Part shown: positions 1-9,706 of the stretch, in pieces
Layout: every line of letters begins with the position of its first letter
How positions within the stretch are numbered: position 1 is the stretch's first letter
Assembly (NCBI GenBank): GCA_947624655.1
Contig: CANQLH010000011.1
Location: 1 to 54,907, forward strand
Direction: 5' to 3'
Length of the DNA: 54,907 bases
Source: an uncultured Clostridia bacterium
GTDB taxonomy: Bacteria; Bacillota; Clostridia; TANB77; CAG-508
Notes under the pieces: generated by a model
The model's input: the letters and a program-made list of their open reading frames with translations, nothing else
Told to the model about the DNA's origin: nothing
Database searches by the model: none
Position numbers and translations under genes: made by a program

Positions 1-32
1 TTATCCTGAGCCAGGATCAAACTCTCAAATTA
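1..32 (-). rRNA. rrs: 16S rRNA, 5' end only (contig edge)
   Basis: The reverse complement begins with the universal 16S start, GAGTTTGATCCTGGCTCAG, and runs off the window edge after about 30 bases. The mature 5' end is placed near base 32 by counting eight bases upstream of GAGTTTGAT, as in E. coli. The gene reads leftward out of the window, so a ribosomal RNA operon lies beyond the contig end, and the break is typical of an assembly stopping at a multi-copy rRNA operon. Confidence 0.95.
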
Positions 33-33
33 T

Positions 34-68
34 TTTCACATGAAAAACTCTTCGTTTTTGATGTGAAA
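34..68 (-). other. rRNA leader hairpin (likely processing stalk)
   Basis: TTTCACAT at one end pairs with ATGTGAAA at the other, with a further A/T stem closed by a short loop, directly before the 16S 5' end. Such helices around 16S form the RNase III processing stalk in bacterial rRNA operons. That role is inferred from position and symmetry. Confidence 0.55.
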
Positions 69-217
69 CCGTTTTTTTGTATTTTTTTCTTAGCTCATTT
101 TATTTTTTCTTCATTATTTTTACTTCATGTACTTTTCGTACATTTCCGCTTGGTTTCTTAAAGGATTTTTTGTTTACTTTTCAATGTACTTTTGTCTGTT
201 CGTCACAGAGCTTTTTT

Positions 218-246
218 ATTATACAATTTTGCTAATCAAATGTCAA
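218..246 (-). promoter_or_regulatory. consensus sigma-A promoter of the rRNA operon
   Basis: On the minus strand TTGACA (241-246) is followed by exactly 17 bases and TATAAT (218-223), a perfect consensus promoter about 190 bases upstream of the 16S 5' end. Strength and position fit a ribosomal RNA promoter. Confidence 0.85.
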
Positions 247-275
247 TACTTTTTTGAAAAATTTTTTATTTTTTT

Positions 276-468
276 ACAGGATAATGTTTTTATATTAAAG
301 AATAGCTGAAATGATTTATTTGAAAGAGCTGCGTAAGCGCCCAACCGGAGCGAAGCGCAAAAGCGAATGGAGCAGTCTACATATATATCTTTAATTTGTA
401 GACTGCGACACCAAAGCTCTAAAAATAAATCATTTCAGCTATTCTATTGAAACATCCCATCATCCTGT
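276..468. repeat. palindromic repeat family, copy 1
   Basis: A roughly 190-base element with long inverted ends: AATAGCTGAAATGATTTATT near the left is repeated inverted near the right, and the symmetry extends outward to ACAGGAT. Inside is a second perfect stem (GCAGTCTACA with TGTAGACTGC) and an unpaired GCG-rich segment containing AACCGGAGCG. Closely similar copies lie at 37135-37327 and, inverted, at 52815-53005, with diverged ones near 26006 and 54570. It contains no gene. It looks like a non-autonomous mobile element or a family encoding a structured RNA. Confidence 0.85.
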
Positions 469-501
469 AACAATAGGAGACGACCAACAAGGATTGTTTA
501 C

Positions 502-1446
502 TTACACCCATATTTTCATCATCTTTAAATTGCCTGTAATTGTGTATTTTCCAAGTGTTGCTGGAATTAGAAAAGTTGAGCCTTTATTTATACTATTTTC
601 AAAATCTGATGTCTTTACAGTGCCTTCTCCTTCTAATATAATATATGCATAAAAACTGTCTTCATTTGAAACTTCTTCTTTTATCCCATCAACCTTCATC
701 ATATCTATATTAAATACATCAGATTTATATATGCTAATATTTGAAGTTATATCATTATAATTCTGTATTTTTTCATTATTTTCAAGATTAATTACATCCA
801 ATGCCTTTTGTACATGAGTTTCTCTTGGCTTTCCGGATTTGTCTAGTCTATTCCAATCATATACCCTATATGTCACATCACAACTTTGCTGTATCTCGCA
901 AATAAGGATTCCATCTAATATTGCATGTACTGTTCCTGATGGAATTGATATAAAATCTCCTTTATGTACTTCTAAATATCTTACATTGTTTTCAATATCA
1001 TTTATTGCATCTTTTAAATTTTTTCTTGTAACATTATCTTTAAATCCGTATATTATCTTTGCATCATCTTTACAATCCATTACATACCATACTTCATTTT
1101 TTCCTGAATCATTTTCATTTTTCTTTGCATATTCATCATCCGGATGTACTTGTATCGATAATTTTTTATTTGCATCAATAAACTTAATAAGTATTGGAAA
1201 TTTATCCATATTTTCGCAATGTTTACCAAATATCTCTTTTCTTCTTTTTTGGTCACTAAATAATTCTAATAAATTAGCTCTATTTAATTCCTTATTTTTA
1301 ATTTCACTTAGACCATTAGGATGAGCTGATAATTCCCAGCTCTCTCCTATATTATCTCCTATTATATTTCTTTTAAATATTTTTGATATATTAGTTCCAC
1401 CCCATATTACATTTTTATATGCCGGCTTAAAAAATATTGGTTTCAT
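502..1446 (-). CDS. manA: mannose-6-phosphate isomerase, class I
   Basis: This enzyme interconverts fructose-6-phosphate and mannose-6-phosphate in the cytosol and feeds mannose into GDP-mannose. The 314-residue length is that of the short Gram-positive form. Cupin metal ligands are visible in IQVHPDDEYA (Gln and His, about residues 96-105), KNEVWYV (Glu) and ETHVQKAL (His, about residue 208), and the active-site motif GTVHAI is near residue 171. AGGAG lies correctly before the ATG. It is the last gene of the polysaccharide operon, 22 bases after the phosphohexomutase. Together with that enzyme and ManC it completes the route from fructose-6-phosphate to GDP-mannose. Confidence 0.93.
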   Translation of the reverse strand: MKPIFFKPAYKNVIWGGTNISKIFKRNIIGDNIGESWELSAHPNGLSEIKNKELNRANLLELFSDQKRRKEIFGKHCENMDKFPILIKFIDANKKLSIQVHPDDEYAKKNENDSGKNEVWYVMDCKDDAKIIYGFKDNVTRKNLKDAINDIENNVRYLEVHKGDFISIPSGTVHAILDGILICEIQQSCDVTYRVYDWNRLDKSGKPRETHVQKALDVINLENNEKIQNYNDITSNISIYKSDVFNIDMMKVDGIKEEVSNEDSFYAYIILEGEGTVKTSDFENSINKGSTFLIPATLGKYTITGNLKMMKIWV

Positions 1447-1468
1447 GTATTTTCTCCTATATTATCTT

Positions 1469-3193
1469 TTATTCGCACATTTTTAGCATTGCATTTTTTA
1501 ATTCTTGTAATTTCTTATCTGCACTTTCCATTGTTTTTTCTTTAACACCCATATAGAATTTTATTTTTGGTTCTGTTCCTGATGGTCTTACACAACACCA
1601 TGCATCATTTTCAAGGTCAAAATATAATACATTTGATGTTGGAAGATAAGTTACTCCATTTTCCCCTGTAACTAGATTTTTTGTTACTTTGTTTTGGTAA
1701 TCTCTTGTCTCTATTACTTTAAAGTTTCCAACATATTCTACTTTGCTATTTCTTAACTTTTCTATTATTTCTTTTATTTTTTCTTGTCCTTCAATGCCTT
1801 TTAAGGTAATTGTTGCAAGTGTTTCTCTATAATATCCATACTTTTCATATATATTTATCATTTGTTCCCATAAAGTTAAACCTTGTTTTTTATAAAATGC
1901 TGCCGCTTCACAAAGTAGCATAACTGCAACTACTGAGTCCTTATCTCTTGCATGAGTTCCTGCGAGGCATCCATAACTTTCTTCAAATCCAAATAAATAT
2001 TCATAAGAATGATTTTGTTCAAATAATTTTATTTGTTCTCCAATGAACTTAAATCCTGTAAGTGTTTCAATTAGTTTAACATTATATTCATTAGCAACAG
2101 CCTTTGCCATATTAGAAGATACGATTGTAGTAACCATTGCACCATTTGAAGGTATTAAATTTCTCTTCTTTTTTTCTGATAATATATATTCAGCAATTAA
2201 AATAGCTGACATATTTCCTGTAAAAGATACATATTCATTTGTTTTAGTATCTTTTGCATAAACTCCAAGTCTATCTGCATCTGGGTCTGTTGCAAGCACT
2301 ATATCAGCATCTTTTTCTTTTGCAAGTTTTAATGCAAGCTCAAATGCTTTTGGATCTTCTGGATTTGGATAACTTACAGTTGGAAAATCGCCATTTGGTA
2401 ATTCTTGCTCAGGTACTACATATACATTCTTAAATCCTAGTTCTTTAAGTATTCTTCTTACAGGTAAATTTCCTGTTCCATGAAGAGGCGTATAAACAAT
2501 TTTTATGTCATCTGCCATTTCTTTAACAACATCCATATTTAATGATTGTTTTTTTACTTCTTCTATATATCTATCATCTACTTCTTGACCTACCTCTTTA
2601 TAAAGTCCGCTTTTTACCGCTTCTTCTTTATCCATTTTCTTTATTTCTGAATAATCTGTAACATTATTTACTTCTGCTATAATCTCCTTGTCCTTTGGTG
2701 CAGTAATTTGTGCTCCATCTTCCCAATATACTTTGTAGCCATTATACTCTGGTGGATTATGACTTGCAGTAATTACAATTCCTGCAGTACAGCCAAGTTC
2801 TCTTACTGCAAAAGATAACTCTGGTGTTGGTCTTAATGACTCAAATCTATATGTTTTAATGCCATTTGCATTCAATATCAATGCTGCATTTTCACTAAAT
2901 TCTTTAGACATATGTCTTGAGTCATAAGCTATTGCAACTCCTTTATCTTCTTTTTTTTCTTTTAGTATAAAATTTGCAAGTCCTTGTGTTGCCTTTCCAA
3001 CAGTATATATGTTCATTCTATTTGTTCCAGCTCCAATAACTCCTCTTAGACCTCCTGTGCCAAACTCTAAATCTTTATAAAATCTTTCTTGAATTTCTTT
3101 GTCATTTCCCTTTATGTTTAAAAGTTCCTTTTTTGTCTCCTCATCAAATATAGGATTTTTGCACCAATCATCATATTTTTCTAAATAATTCAT
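1469..3193 (-). CDS. phosphoglucomutase/phosphomannomutase
   Basis: An alpha-D-phosphohexomutase of 574 residues, the length of the PgcA-like Gram-positive type. It moves phosphate between C6 and C1 of glucose or mannose. The phosphoserine loop TASHNPPEYNGYKVYW is near residue 142, the metal loop DPDADRLGV near 302, and the C-terminal phosphate-binding motif RPSGTEPKIKF near 535. Its place between a flippase gene and manA argues for mannose-6-phosphate to mannose-1-phosphate conversion for ManC. Glucose-1-phosphate production for other wall polymers is equally possible, because family members are often dual-specific. Confidence 0.92.
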   Translation of the reverse strand: MNYLEKYDDWCKNPIFDEETKKELLNIKGNDKEIQERFYKDLEFGTGGLRGVIGAGTNRMNIYTVGKATQGLANFILKEKKEDKGVAIAYDSRHMSKEFSENAALILNANGIKTYRFESLRPTPELSFAVRELGCTAGIVITASHNPPEYNGYKVYWEDGAQITAPKDKEIIAEVNNVTDYSEIKKMDKEEAVKSGLYKEVGQEVDDRYIEEVKKQSLNMDVVKEMADDIKIVYTPLHGTGNLPVRRILKELGFKNVYVVPEQELPNGDFPTVSYPNPEDPKAFELALKLAKEKDADIVLATDPDADRLGVYAKDTKTNEYVSFTGNMSAILIAEYILSEKKKRNLIPSNGAMVTTIVSSNMAKAVANEYNVKLIETLTGFKFIGEQIKLFEQNHSYEYLFGFEESYGCLAGTHARDKDSVVAVMLLCEAAAFYKKQGLTLWEQMINIYEKYGYYRETLATITLKGIEGQEKIKEIIEKLRNSKVEYVGNFKVIETRDYQNKVTKNLVTGENGVTYLPTSNVLYFDLENDAWCCVRPSGTEPKIKFYMGVKEKTMESADKKLQELKNAMLKMCE

Positions 3194-3263
3194 ATTTCTT
3201 CCTTTCCTAGAGCTTTTTGCTCCATAAAAATTTATATACTTTCCTAAATCAAATAAGTACTTT

Positions 3264-4837
3264 TTAAGTTAACTTACTTGTAAACTTACTTATAAATGAT
3301 TTAGCATAGTTCTTAAATAAATTTATTGTATATTTAAATTCCTTAGTTCTAAACATTGCTATGATTAAAACAAGGTTAGATACAACTACTGCAATAACAA
3401 CTTTTATTATAAACATTCCAAGTCCTGGCATTCCATAAATTGCTCCTGAAACTAAATTACATGCCCAACTTGTTGCCACATACATAATAGCTGTAACAAT
3501 AAAATATACTACATATCTTATATAATACTTGACAAGTCCACCCTTTAATACATACTTGAATACTAAATATGGTTCCATTGGAAGATCTACTACTAATATT
3601 GTAATTATAGTTCCTATAAATACACCAGAAACTCCTATTGTCTTTACTAATATTAGTGATACTACTAAGTTTACAATTATTTCCCAAATTGGTTTTGTTT
3701 TTCCATTCCAATATATTCCAGCAGCTTCGCAAAACATCCAAGGTGTTTTTCTCATCATATCTAAATAAAAGCGAAGTGATATAAGTACTGTTATAAATGT
3801 GCTCATTAAATAACTTTCATTTGAAATTACTAATATAAATGGACCAATTAAAGCTCCAAAACAGCAGGTGCAAAAAGATGCAAGCCAAAAATTTATAAAG
3901 TTTATATTATAAAATACTTCTCTTTGTGCAGCATCTCCGTCTTGTTACATGTAAATTACCGCACGCTCGATGAAACAGCTGAAAACATTTGTCCAATTAG
4001 TGATGATAATGCTTTTGTTATCATTAAATAGTTTGAATAAATTCCTGTCATTACTAATCCTATATATTTTGAAATAAGTAAATTGTCTGTTGCATCTCTA
4101 ACTATACTACCAATCTTATGGAATATCATTGCAACTACATTTTTTCTTATTTCTCCAAATGTCGCATCATCTAATTTTTCTACTTTTTTATCTTTTAAAT
4201 ATGGATATTCTTTAAGTGCAACCCTTGATGCTATAAAGTTTGTAAGAAGTGTTCCTGCAACTTGCATTGCTAAGTACCACATATAACTACGTGTAACATA
4301 TATTAATATTATTTGTAAAATTGCAACAACTACTATAACTCCCATTTGTATTAATATATCTTTATATTTCTTTTGGTCACTTACTAATAATGTTCTATAA
4401 TATGAATAAAAATAAGATAGACCTGTATCAAAAACAAATATCCAATATATTAGTTGTAGGTTTGGTATATTCTCAGGCATTTCCATTATAAAAAAGCCTA
4501 AAAATGGAGTTAATGAAAGTCCCCCTATAATTATTATTAATCCAATCACTCTATATGCTTTTTTGAATAAGTTCATAAGTGATTTTACTTTTTCAATATT
4601 TTTTTCAGCAAGTGGTTTATATAGACTAAAAGCAATAGCTGGACCTATTCCTATTTCCACTAATTGCAATGCTGTTAAAATATCCGTAAAGAGTCCATTT
4701 ACTCCTAGATATTCACCAATTACCCTTATGAATGCAATACGTACTAATAATCTTGTAACTTGTTGTACTAATTGTGCTATTATAGAAAATGTTGCATTTT
4801 TTACTGATTGATTTGTTCTTGTTGTTTTTGCTCCCAT
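3264..4837 (-). CDS. polysaccharide flippase (Wzx/MOP family), read through two CGG sites
   Basis: A multispanning membrane protein of the MOP flippase superfamily that moves lipid-linked oligosaccharide across the membrane. The conserved N-terminus (N-A-T-F-S-I-I-A-Q-L, then hydrophobic helices) reads from 4837 to about 3960. The reading frame then meets CGG at 3959-3961 and again at 3937-3939. Skipping the C each time gives ...SSVGNLHVTRGDAAQREVFY and continues into the C-terminal helices to 3264, a normal 523-residue protein. Read conventionally it would be two broken pieces of 293 and 180 residues with about 150 untranslated bases between. The gene sits between a GT4 gene and the phosphohexomutase in the polysaccharide operon. 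Confidence 0.82.
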
Positions 4838-4874
4838 ATTTTATATCATTCCTTCATCCAAATATCCTAATGAC

Positions 4875-5975
4875 TCACATTATTATTTCATTAAAAACAT
4901 CAATGTGACTTTTGGCTACATTATCCCATGTTAAAATATCTCTATCATATTCTTCTTTATCTTCTAAGACCTTCTTTATTGTTTCAAGCAATTGTTTCTC
5001 ATTATTTGGTTCAACATAATATATTCCGCTTCCGTCTTTTTCATCTTTTTTTCTTGTTGTTATAACTTTTATTTTCTGATTATACGCTGCTAAAAAGCTC
5101 CCATTACTTTTTTTAAGACCATTTACAAATGGTAAAACACATATATCACTTATTTGAAGTAAATCTGCTACGTCTTTTTCACTATCAAGAAAACCAGTTA
5201 TTACTACTTTATCACTTATATCTAGTTTTTTTATCAAATCTAGTAAAGATTTGTGATATTCATTTTTTTCATCTAGATTATTTATAAATAATAGTTTTGT
5301 ATCATCATCTAAGTATGGCATACATTTAAACAAATATTCTATTCCCTTTACAGGAACTGCAAATCCAAAATATGATAATACCTTTTTTCCATCTAGTCCA
5401 TATTTTTTTCTTAATTCATTTTGTTTTTCTTCTGATGCATCACTTCTAGGTATGTTAGAGCTTATTGGTATATACTTAATGTCCGCTTTTGGATAATCAT
5501 CCTTTATTCTGCTTATAAATTTTTCTTCTACTGTAATTACTTTATCTAATTTAAAGAAATTCAAATAAAGTCTTACTTTATCTCTTAATTTCTTTTTTCC
5601 ACCTAAATTAAAATAATCATATTCATGTACTGTTATTGTAACTTTGCATTTTATTATTATCTTTATCAATGGTGGCAGAGTACTTACTGTACGCCTATAA
5701 TATTCATCACTTGGATACTGAATATTAACCACATCTGGTTTAATTTCTTTTAGCTTTCTTATTATTGGTTTTATTGCTGACATTTTCCAATTTTCTACAA
5801 TGTTATGTATATGTAAAATTTCTGAATTTGGATTTGCTCTTTTAGATGTTATAACATGAACTTCATTTCCTTTTTTTGCTAATTCTTCTGCTAATTTATT
5901 TGTATAATCTCCAACTCCACATTTCATTGTAGGAAAAGCCCCTACTATAAAACATATCTTCATATTATCCTCCAA
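4875..5975 (-). CDS. GT4 glycosyltransferase
   Basis: A GT-B fold glycosyltransferase of about 366 residues. The N-terminal nucleotide fold begins KICFIVGAFPTMKCGVGDYT, with the glycine-rich acceptor-side loop typical of GT4 enzymes. The C-terminal donor domain carries SYFGFAVPVKGIEYL (about residue 206) and the late segment LPFVNGLKKSNGSFLAA in place of the usual E-x7-E stretch, so the donor-binding motif is atypical. The first ATG at 5975 overlaps the upstream gene by 11 bases; a second ATG at 5963 is also possible. It presumably adds one sugar of the repeat unit. Donor and acceptor cannot be told from the sequence. Confidence 0.85.
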   Translation of the reverse strand: MEDNMKICFIVGAFPTMKCGVGDYTNKLAEELAKKGNEVHVITSKRANPNSEILHIHNIVENWKMSAIKPIIRKLKEIKPDVVNIQYPSDEYYRRTVSTLPPLIKIIIKCKVTITVHEYDYFNLGGKKKLRDKVRLYLNFFKLDKVITVEEKFISRIKDDYPKADIKYIPISSNIPRSDASEEKQNELRKKYGLDGKKVLSYFGFAVPVKGIEYLFKCMPYLDDDTKLLFINNLDEKNEYHKSLLDLIKKLDISDKVVITGFLDSEKDVADLLQISDICVLPFVNGLKKSNGSFLAAYNQKIKVITTRKKDEKDGSGIYYVEPNNEKQLLETIKKVLEDKEEYDRDILTWDNVAKSHIDVFNEIIM

Positions 5976-7090
5976 TTATATCTAACGTCTCTTTTGCACA
6001 TTTCTCCCAAGTAAATTTTTTTATTTGTTCTATTCCTTTATTTATTCTTTCTTGTTTTTGTTCATCATTTAAGCTTAATACTTCTTGTATTTTTTCTCCT
6101 AATTCTTCACAATTTAAAGTATCATTATAATAGAAAGCAACATCTCCACCAACTTCTGGAAGAGAAGAATTATTTGCCGTTATTACAAGAGTTTTTTCAG
6201 CCATTGCTTCTAATATAGGAAGGCCAAACCCTTCATAAAGCGATGGATATACAAAAGCTTCTGCATTCTGATATAAGTATTTTTTCTCTTCTTTCGAAAT
6301 AAAACCAGGCATTACAATATCTTCTTTATATTTCGATTCTTCAAAAAGTTTTAGTATTCCTTCAAATTTCCAGCCTAAACCTCCTGCTAGGATTAATTTT
6401 AAATTTGTGTTATATTTTTCTTTTATATAATTAAATGCTTTAATTAATGTTTCAATATTCTTTCTAGGTTCTATTGTACTTACAAAAAGGATATATGGTA
6501 CATTTTCTATTCCAAATTTTTGTCTTATTTCTTTTTGCATTTTTTCATCTATATTGCCCACATTTTCGAAGTTTGTTCCATTATATACTACTGATATTTT
6601 TGACTTATCAATATTATATAATTCAGTTATGTCCTTTTTGGTTGCCTCTGATATTGCAATAATTTTATCGGCACTTTTTAAACTTCTTTTTACAAATAAC
6701 TTTTGTATTATTGTATTTTTCAATGAGCCTACTGTTTTTAATTTTTTTATTGCCAAATCGTGTATTGTCAAAACAAATTTTATATTTTTGGTATATTTAT
6801 TTCTTTTTGGCAAACAATGTTGTGTTCCCCAAAACACATCAATATTATCTTCTTTTAATATTTTAGGTAGTTTAAGATATACCCAAAAGCTTCCGAAATC
6901 TTTTTTCATCGTCTTTGATAATTATATTATTACTTAAGGTTATATCCAAGTTTACTTTTCTTGTCGAATATAGTATATATTTATTTTTACTATCTTTTAT
7001 TTTACTAATTTCTTCAAGAATTTTTTCAATATATGTTGGTATTCCTGATTTTCTACCATCTAATCCTCTTGCATCGATTCCAATATTCAT
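5965..7090 (-). CDS. GT4 mannosyltransferase-like glycosyltransferase, read through one CGG site
   Basis: A 374-residue GT4 enzyme once the CGG at 6893-6895 is read as a skipped C plus GGA glycine. The short start MNIGIDARGLDGRKSGIPTY then joins DDEKRFGSFWVYLKLPK without a break. The donor-site signature YPSLYEGFGLPILEAMA (E-x7-E) lies near residue 290, and SKISVVYNGT and LFVSTIEPRKN mark the linker and second domain. Without the shift the N-terminal 72 residues would be lost, including the acceptor-side loop. The start of MNIGIDARG resembles that of the downstream-facing GT at 8612, pointing to gene duplication inside the operon. Confidence 0.85.
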
Positions 7091-7101
7091 TAAAAAGCCC
7101 C

Positions 7102-8592
7102 CTAATCCTTTATGGTTGCATATTTATATCCAAATATTAATAACATCCAATAATACGTTAATTCCAAATCTGGTACTCCTACAAAGAATGCTATTGTTAC
7201 ACCAATAATGCTTATTAAAAACATTACGCTTATTGCTTCTTCTTTTTTTCTATATTTTATTAAAGGTTTAATTACAACATAAAGTATATAGAATAATGCT
7301 AATATTCCAAGTATTCCTGCATTTAATAGTACATTTGTAAATAAACTAAATGTTCTATATGAACCAAATCCAAGTCCAAATATAGGAGAATACTTAAACA
7401 TTTGCATTCCAATACTTTCTCCATTTATCCTTTCTTGACCTGAACCAGAGCCTAATTTATCTATCGTCATTTGTTTCAGTGTTATTATCATATTTTCAAA
7501 GGCAGAAACATATTTTGTTTCAGTTTCCTTATCATCATCTTCTTCAACTTGTTGCTTTACTGGTATATACTCTATTGTTTGCAACTTATATCCAATTTTT
7601 AACGAAACTATACAAAGACATGCAGCTATGCCTATTGATACTATTGTAACTACTGCCATTTTTAAGAAATTTCTTAATCTATATGATAACTCTCCATTTT
7701 TTATAAAACCAAACAATATATATATTCCATACATTCCATATATAGCAACTATTCCAACATAAGTTGTAGATGAAGTTGTAAGTATAGCACATGCAGTTGC
7801 CATTACAAGTATTATAAAGGTAATTATATATCTTTTTTCTTTTATTTTCTCCTTTAATGTTAAAAATGTTCCTAGAACAAAAGGTATAAAACAAATTAGG
7901 TTAATAGCAAAAGTCGATGGTTCTAATGCTATTGATGTAATTCTTTTAACATTATTGTCTATCTGGTCATAACATTGAGCAGCATACATATTATTATTAA
8001 ATAAAAATGCTGGATATGGTACTCCAAAATAATATGTTATAAATTGAAGAAGTCCCCATACTATTGCAAACATTGTACTTATACTAAATACCTTCAAAAG
8101 TGTTTTTATTTCTTCTCTTGTCTTAATCTTAAATGATAAAACAATCATATTTATAAATATAAATATAGTTATTACTACTCTTGTTATATTTGTACGACTA
8201 AATTCAAGTACAGCACTTTCTCCATTAATGTCTGTGTAATTTACTGATATTCCTGAAACTGCTATATATATTTCTCCTAAAATTATAGTAACCATAAAGA
8301 TTACAAATGCAGTAGCTAGCTTGTTTTCTTTAAATTTATCTATTACTCCCTTAAAAAACTCTTTATTTATCTTCGGTTTTGTTTTTATAAAATCAATAAA
8401 TACTCTTAATAGCCACAAAGCTCCAGTAAATTCAAATGTTTGCACTGGTGTTGTAGTAACTGTAATATGTAAAATATTTGCAGCTGTAAATGTTGATAAA
8501 AATACCATTATATATAATAATAATTTTTCATTCTTAAAAAATGCGTATATAGATGCAATTATTGTAACCGCACCTAATATTGTTACTTCCAT
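7102..8592 (-). CDS. O-antigen polymerase/ligase-like membrane protein
   Basis: A 496-residue integral membrane protein with about ten to twelve hydrophobic segments and one large external loop (roughly residues 325-395) rich in charged residues, including KQQVEEDDDKETETK. This topology, with the following SPIFGLGFGSYRTF motif, matches the Wzy/WaaL O-antigen ligase-polymerase superfamily (PF04932). In a Gram-positive operon with a Wzx-type flippase it is most likely the polymerase of the exported repeat unit. Polymerase and ligase cannot be separated by sequence alone. The gene is tightly packed, 11 bases from the next gene and 19 from the previous one. Confidence 0.8.
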   Translation of the reverse strand: MEVTILGAVTIIASIYAFFKNEKLLLYIMVFLSTFTAANILHITVTTTPVQTFEFTGALWLLRVFIDFIKTKPKINKEFFKGVIDKFKENKLATAFVIFMVTIILGEIYIAVSGISVNYTDINGESAVLEFSRTNITRVVITIFIFINMIVLSFKIKTREEIKTLLKVFSISTMFAIVWGLLQFITYYFGVPYPAFLFNNNMYAAQCYDQIDNNVKRITSIALEPSTFAINLICFIPFVLGTFLTLKEKIKEKRYIITFIILVMATACAILTTSSTTYVGIVAIYGMYGIYILFGFIKNGELSYRLRNFLKMAVVTIVSIGIAACLCIVSLKIGYKLQTIEYIPVKQQVEEDDDKETETKYVSAFENMIITLKQMTIDKLGSGSGQERINGESIGMQMFKYSPIFGLGFGSYRTFSLFTNVLLNAGILGILALFYILYVVIKPLIKYRKKEEAISVMFLISIIGVTIAFFVGVPDLELTYYWMLLIFGYKYATIKD

Positions 8593-8611
8593 TGTTTTTT
8601 TCTCCTTTTTC

Positions 8612-9706
8612 CTACTGTTTATTATATAGAGCTAAAGCTTCCTTTACTTCTCTACTTGTTTTTTCCCAACTAAAATTTTTGGTCCAAGCAATTCTTTTCA
8701 GCTTGTCCTCTTCAGTATCTATTTTTAATAGTTCCTTTTCTATTACATCTGTCATATTATCTACATCAGTTGGGTTAAAATATGTAACTACATCTCCTCC
8801 AACTTCTGGAAGTGATGATGCATTTGAGCACACAACTTTTGTTCCGCATCTAAGTGCCTCTATTACCGGAAGGCCAAATCCTTCGTAGAGTGATGGGAAT
8901 ACAAATAAATCTACTAAATTATATAAATCGACTAATTCATTTTCACTTACAATTCCTGTATGTATTACCTTGTCTTTTATTTTTAGTTCTTCTTCTTTTT
9001 GCCCTAAAATATTGTAATTCTCAAATGCTTTTCCAACTAATAGTAATATATAATCTTTATTATTTTTTAATTTGCTAAATGCCTCTAAAAGTCTTTCTAG
9101 GTTTTTATGTGGTTTTAAATTTCCAACATACATAAGTATTTTTTTGTCTCTTGGAATATTAAATTTGTCATAAAGATATTCTATTTCTTCCTTAGTTTTT
9201 TCTTTTATATTTTCTTTTACTCCTAAGTAGGTTACTTTTATTTTATTTTCATCTACCTTGAAATACTTTATTAAATCTTTTTTAGTATTTTCTGAAACAG
9301 TAAGTATTACTTTAGCTTTTTTTATTGCTATTTTCATCATGATTTTTGCATAATATTTTGCAAACTTATTTGATAAAAATTCATTATATACAAGATGTGT
9401 CAAATCATGTATCGTAACTATCATATCTCCTCTATAAAATATTGGTACATTATAGTGAGGGATATGTAAGACATCAGGTTTAAGCTTTTTTAAGGCTTTA
9501 TATGGAAATTTCAGCTGTTCTTTTATTCCATATATTGAAACATCATATTCTATAACATCCTCTATCTCTTTTATGTCCTTTAATTCTTCTGTATTTCCTA
9601 ATGCTATCTGATAGCAGTTATTTTTTACAAGATTTTGTATATAAGTACCAATTCCAGACATACTGTACATTCTAGCATCTATTGCAATCTTCATTCTTTT
9701 CTTCAA
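8612..9706 (-). CDS. GT4 glycosyltransferase
   Basis: A GT-B glycosyltransferase of 360 to 364 residues. The N-terminus MKIAIDARMYSMSGIGTYIQ matches the mannosyltransferase-like GT4 group. The linker TYLGVKE, the donor domain LMYVGNLKPHKNLERLLEAF and the signature FPSLYEGFGLPVIEALRCG (E-x7-E) are in the expected order. The start is either the ATG at 9706 or the ATG at 9694; the latter gives the standard N-terminus. The start overlaps the end of the preceding glycosyltransferase if that gene is read through its CGG site to 9672, a usual arrangement in a translationally coupled operon. Confidence 0.9.
   Translation of the reverse strand: MKKRMKIAIDARMYSMSGIGTYIQNLVKNNCYQIALGNTEELKDIKEIEDVIEYDVSIYGIKEQLKFPYKALKKLKPDVLHIPHYNVPIFYRGDMIVTIHDLTHLVYNEFLSNKFAKYYAKIMMKIAIKKAKVILTVSENTKKDLIKYFKVDENKIKVTYLGVKENIKEKTKEEIEYLYDKFNIPRDKKILMYVGNLKPHKNLERLLEAFSKLKNNKDYILLLVGKAFENYNILGQKEEELKIKDKVIHTGIVSENELVDLYNLVDLFVFPSLYEGFGLPVIEALRCGTKVVCSNASSLPEVGGDVVTYFNPTDVDNMTDVIEKELLKIDTEEDKLKRIAWTKNFSWEKTSREVKEALALYNKQ

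Noticed and set aside
127-309. A 60-codon plus-strand frame before manA
   Set aside because: It overlaps the rRNA promoter and is an A/T-rich chance frame without a ribosome binding site.
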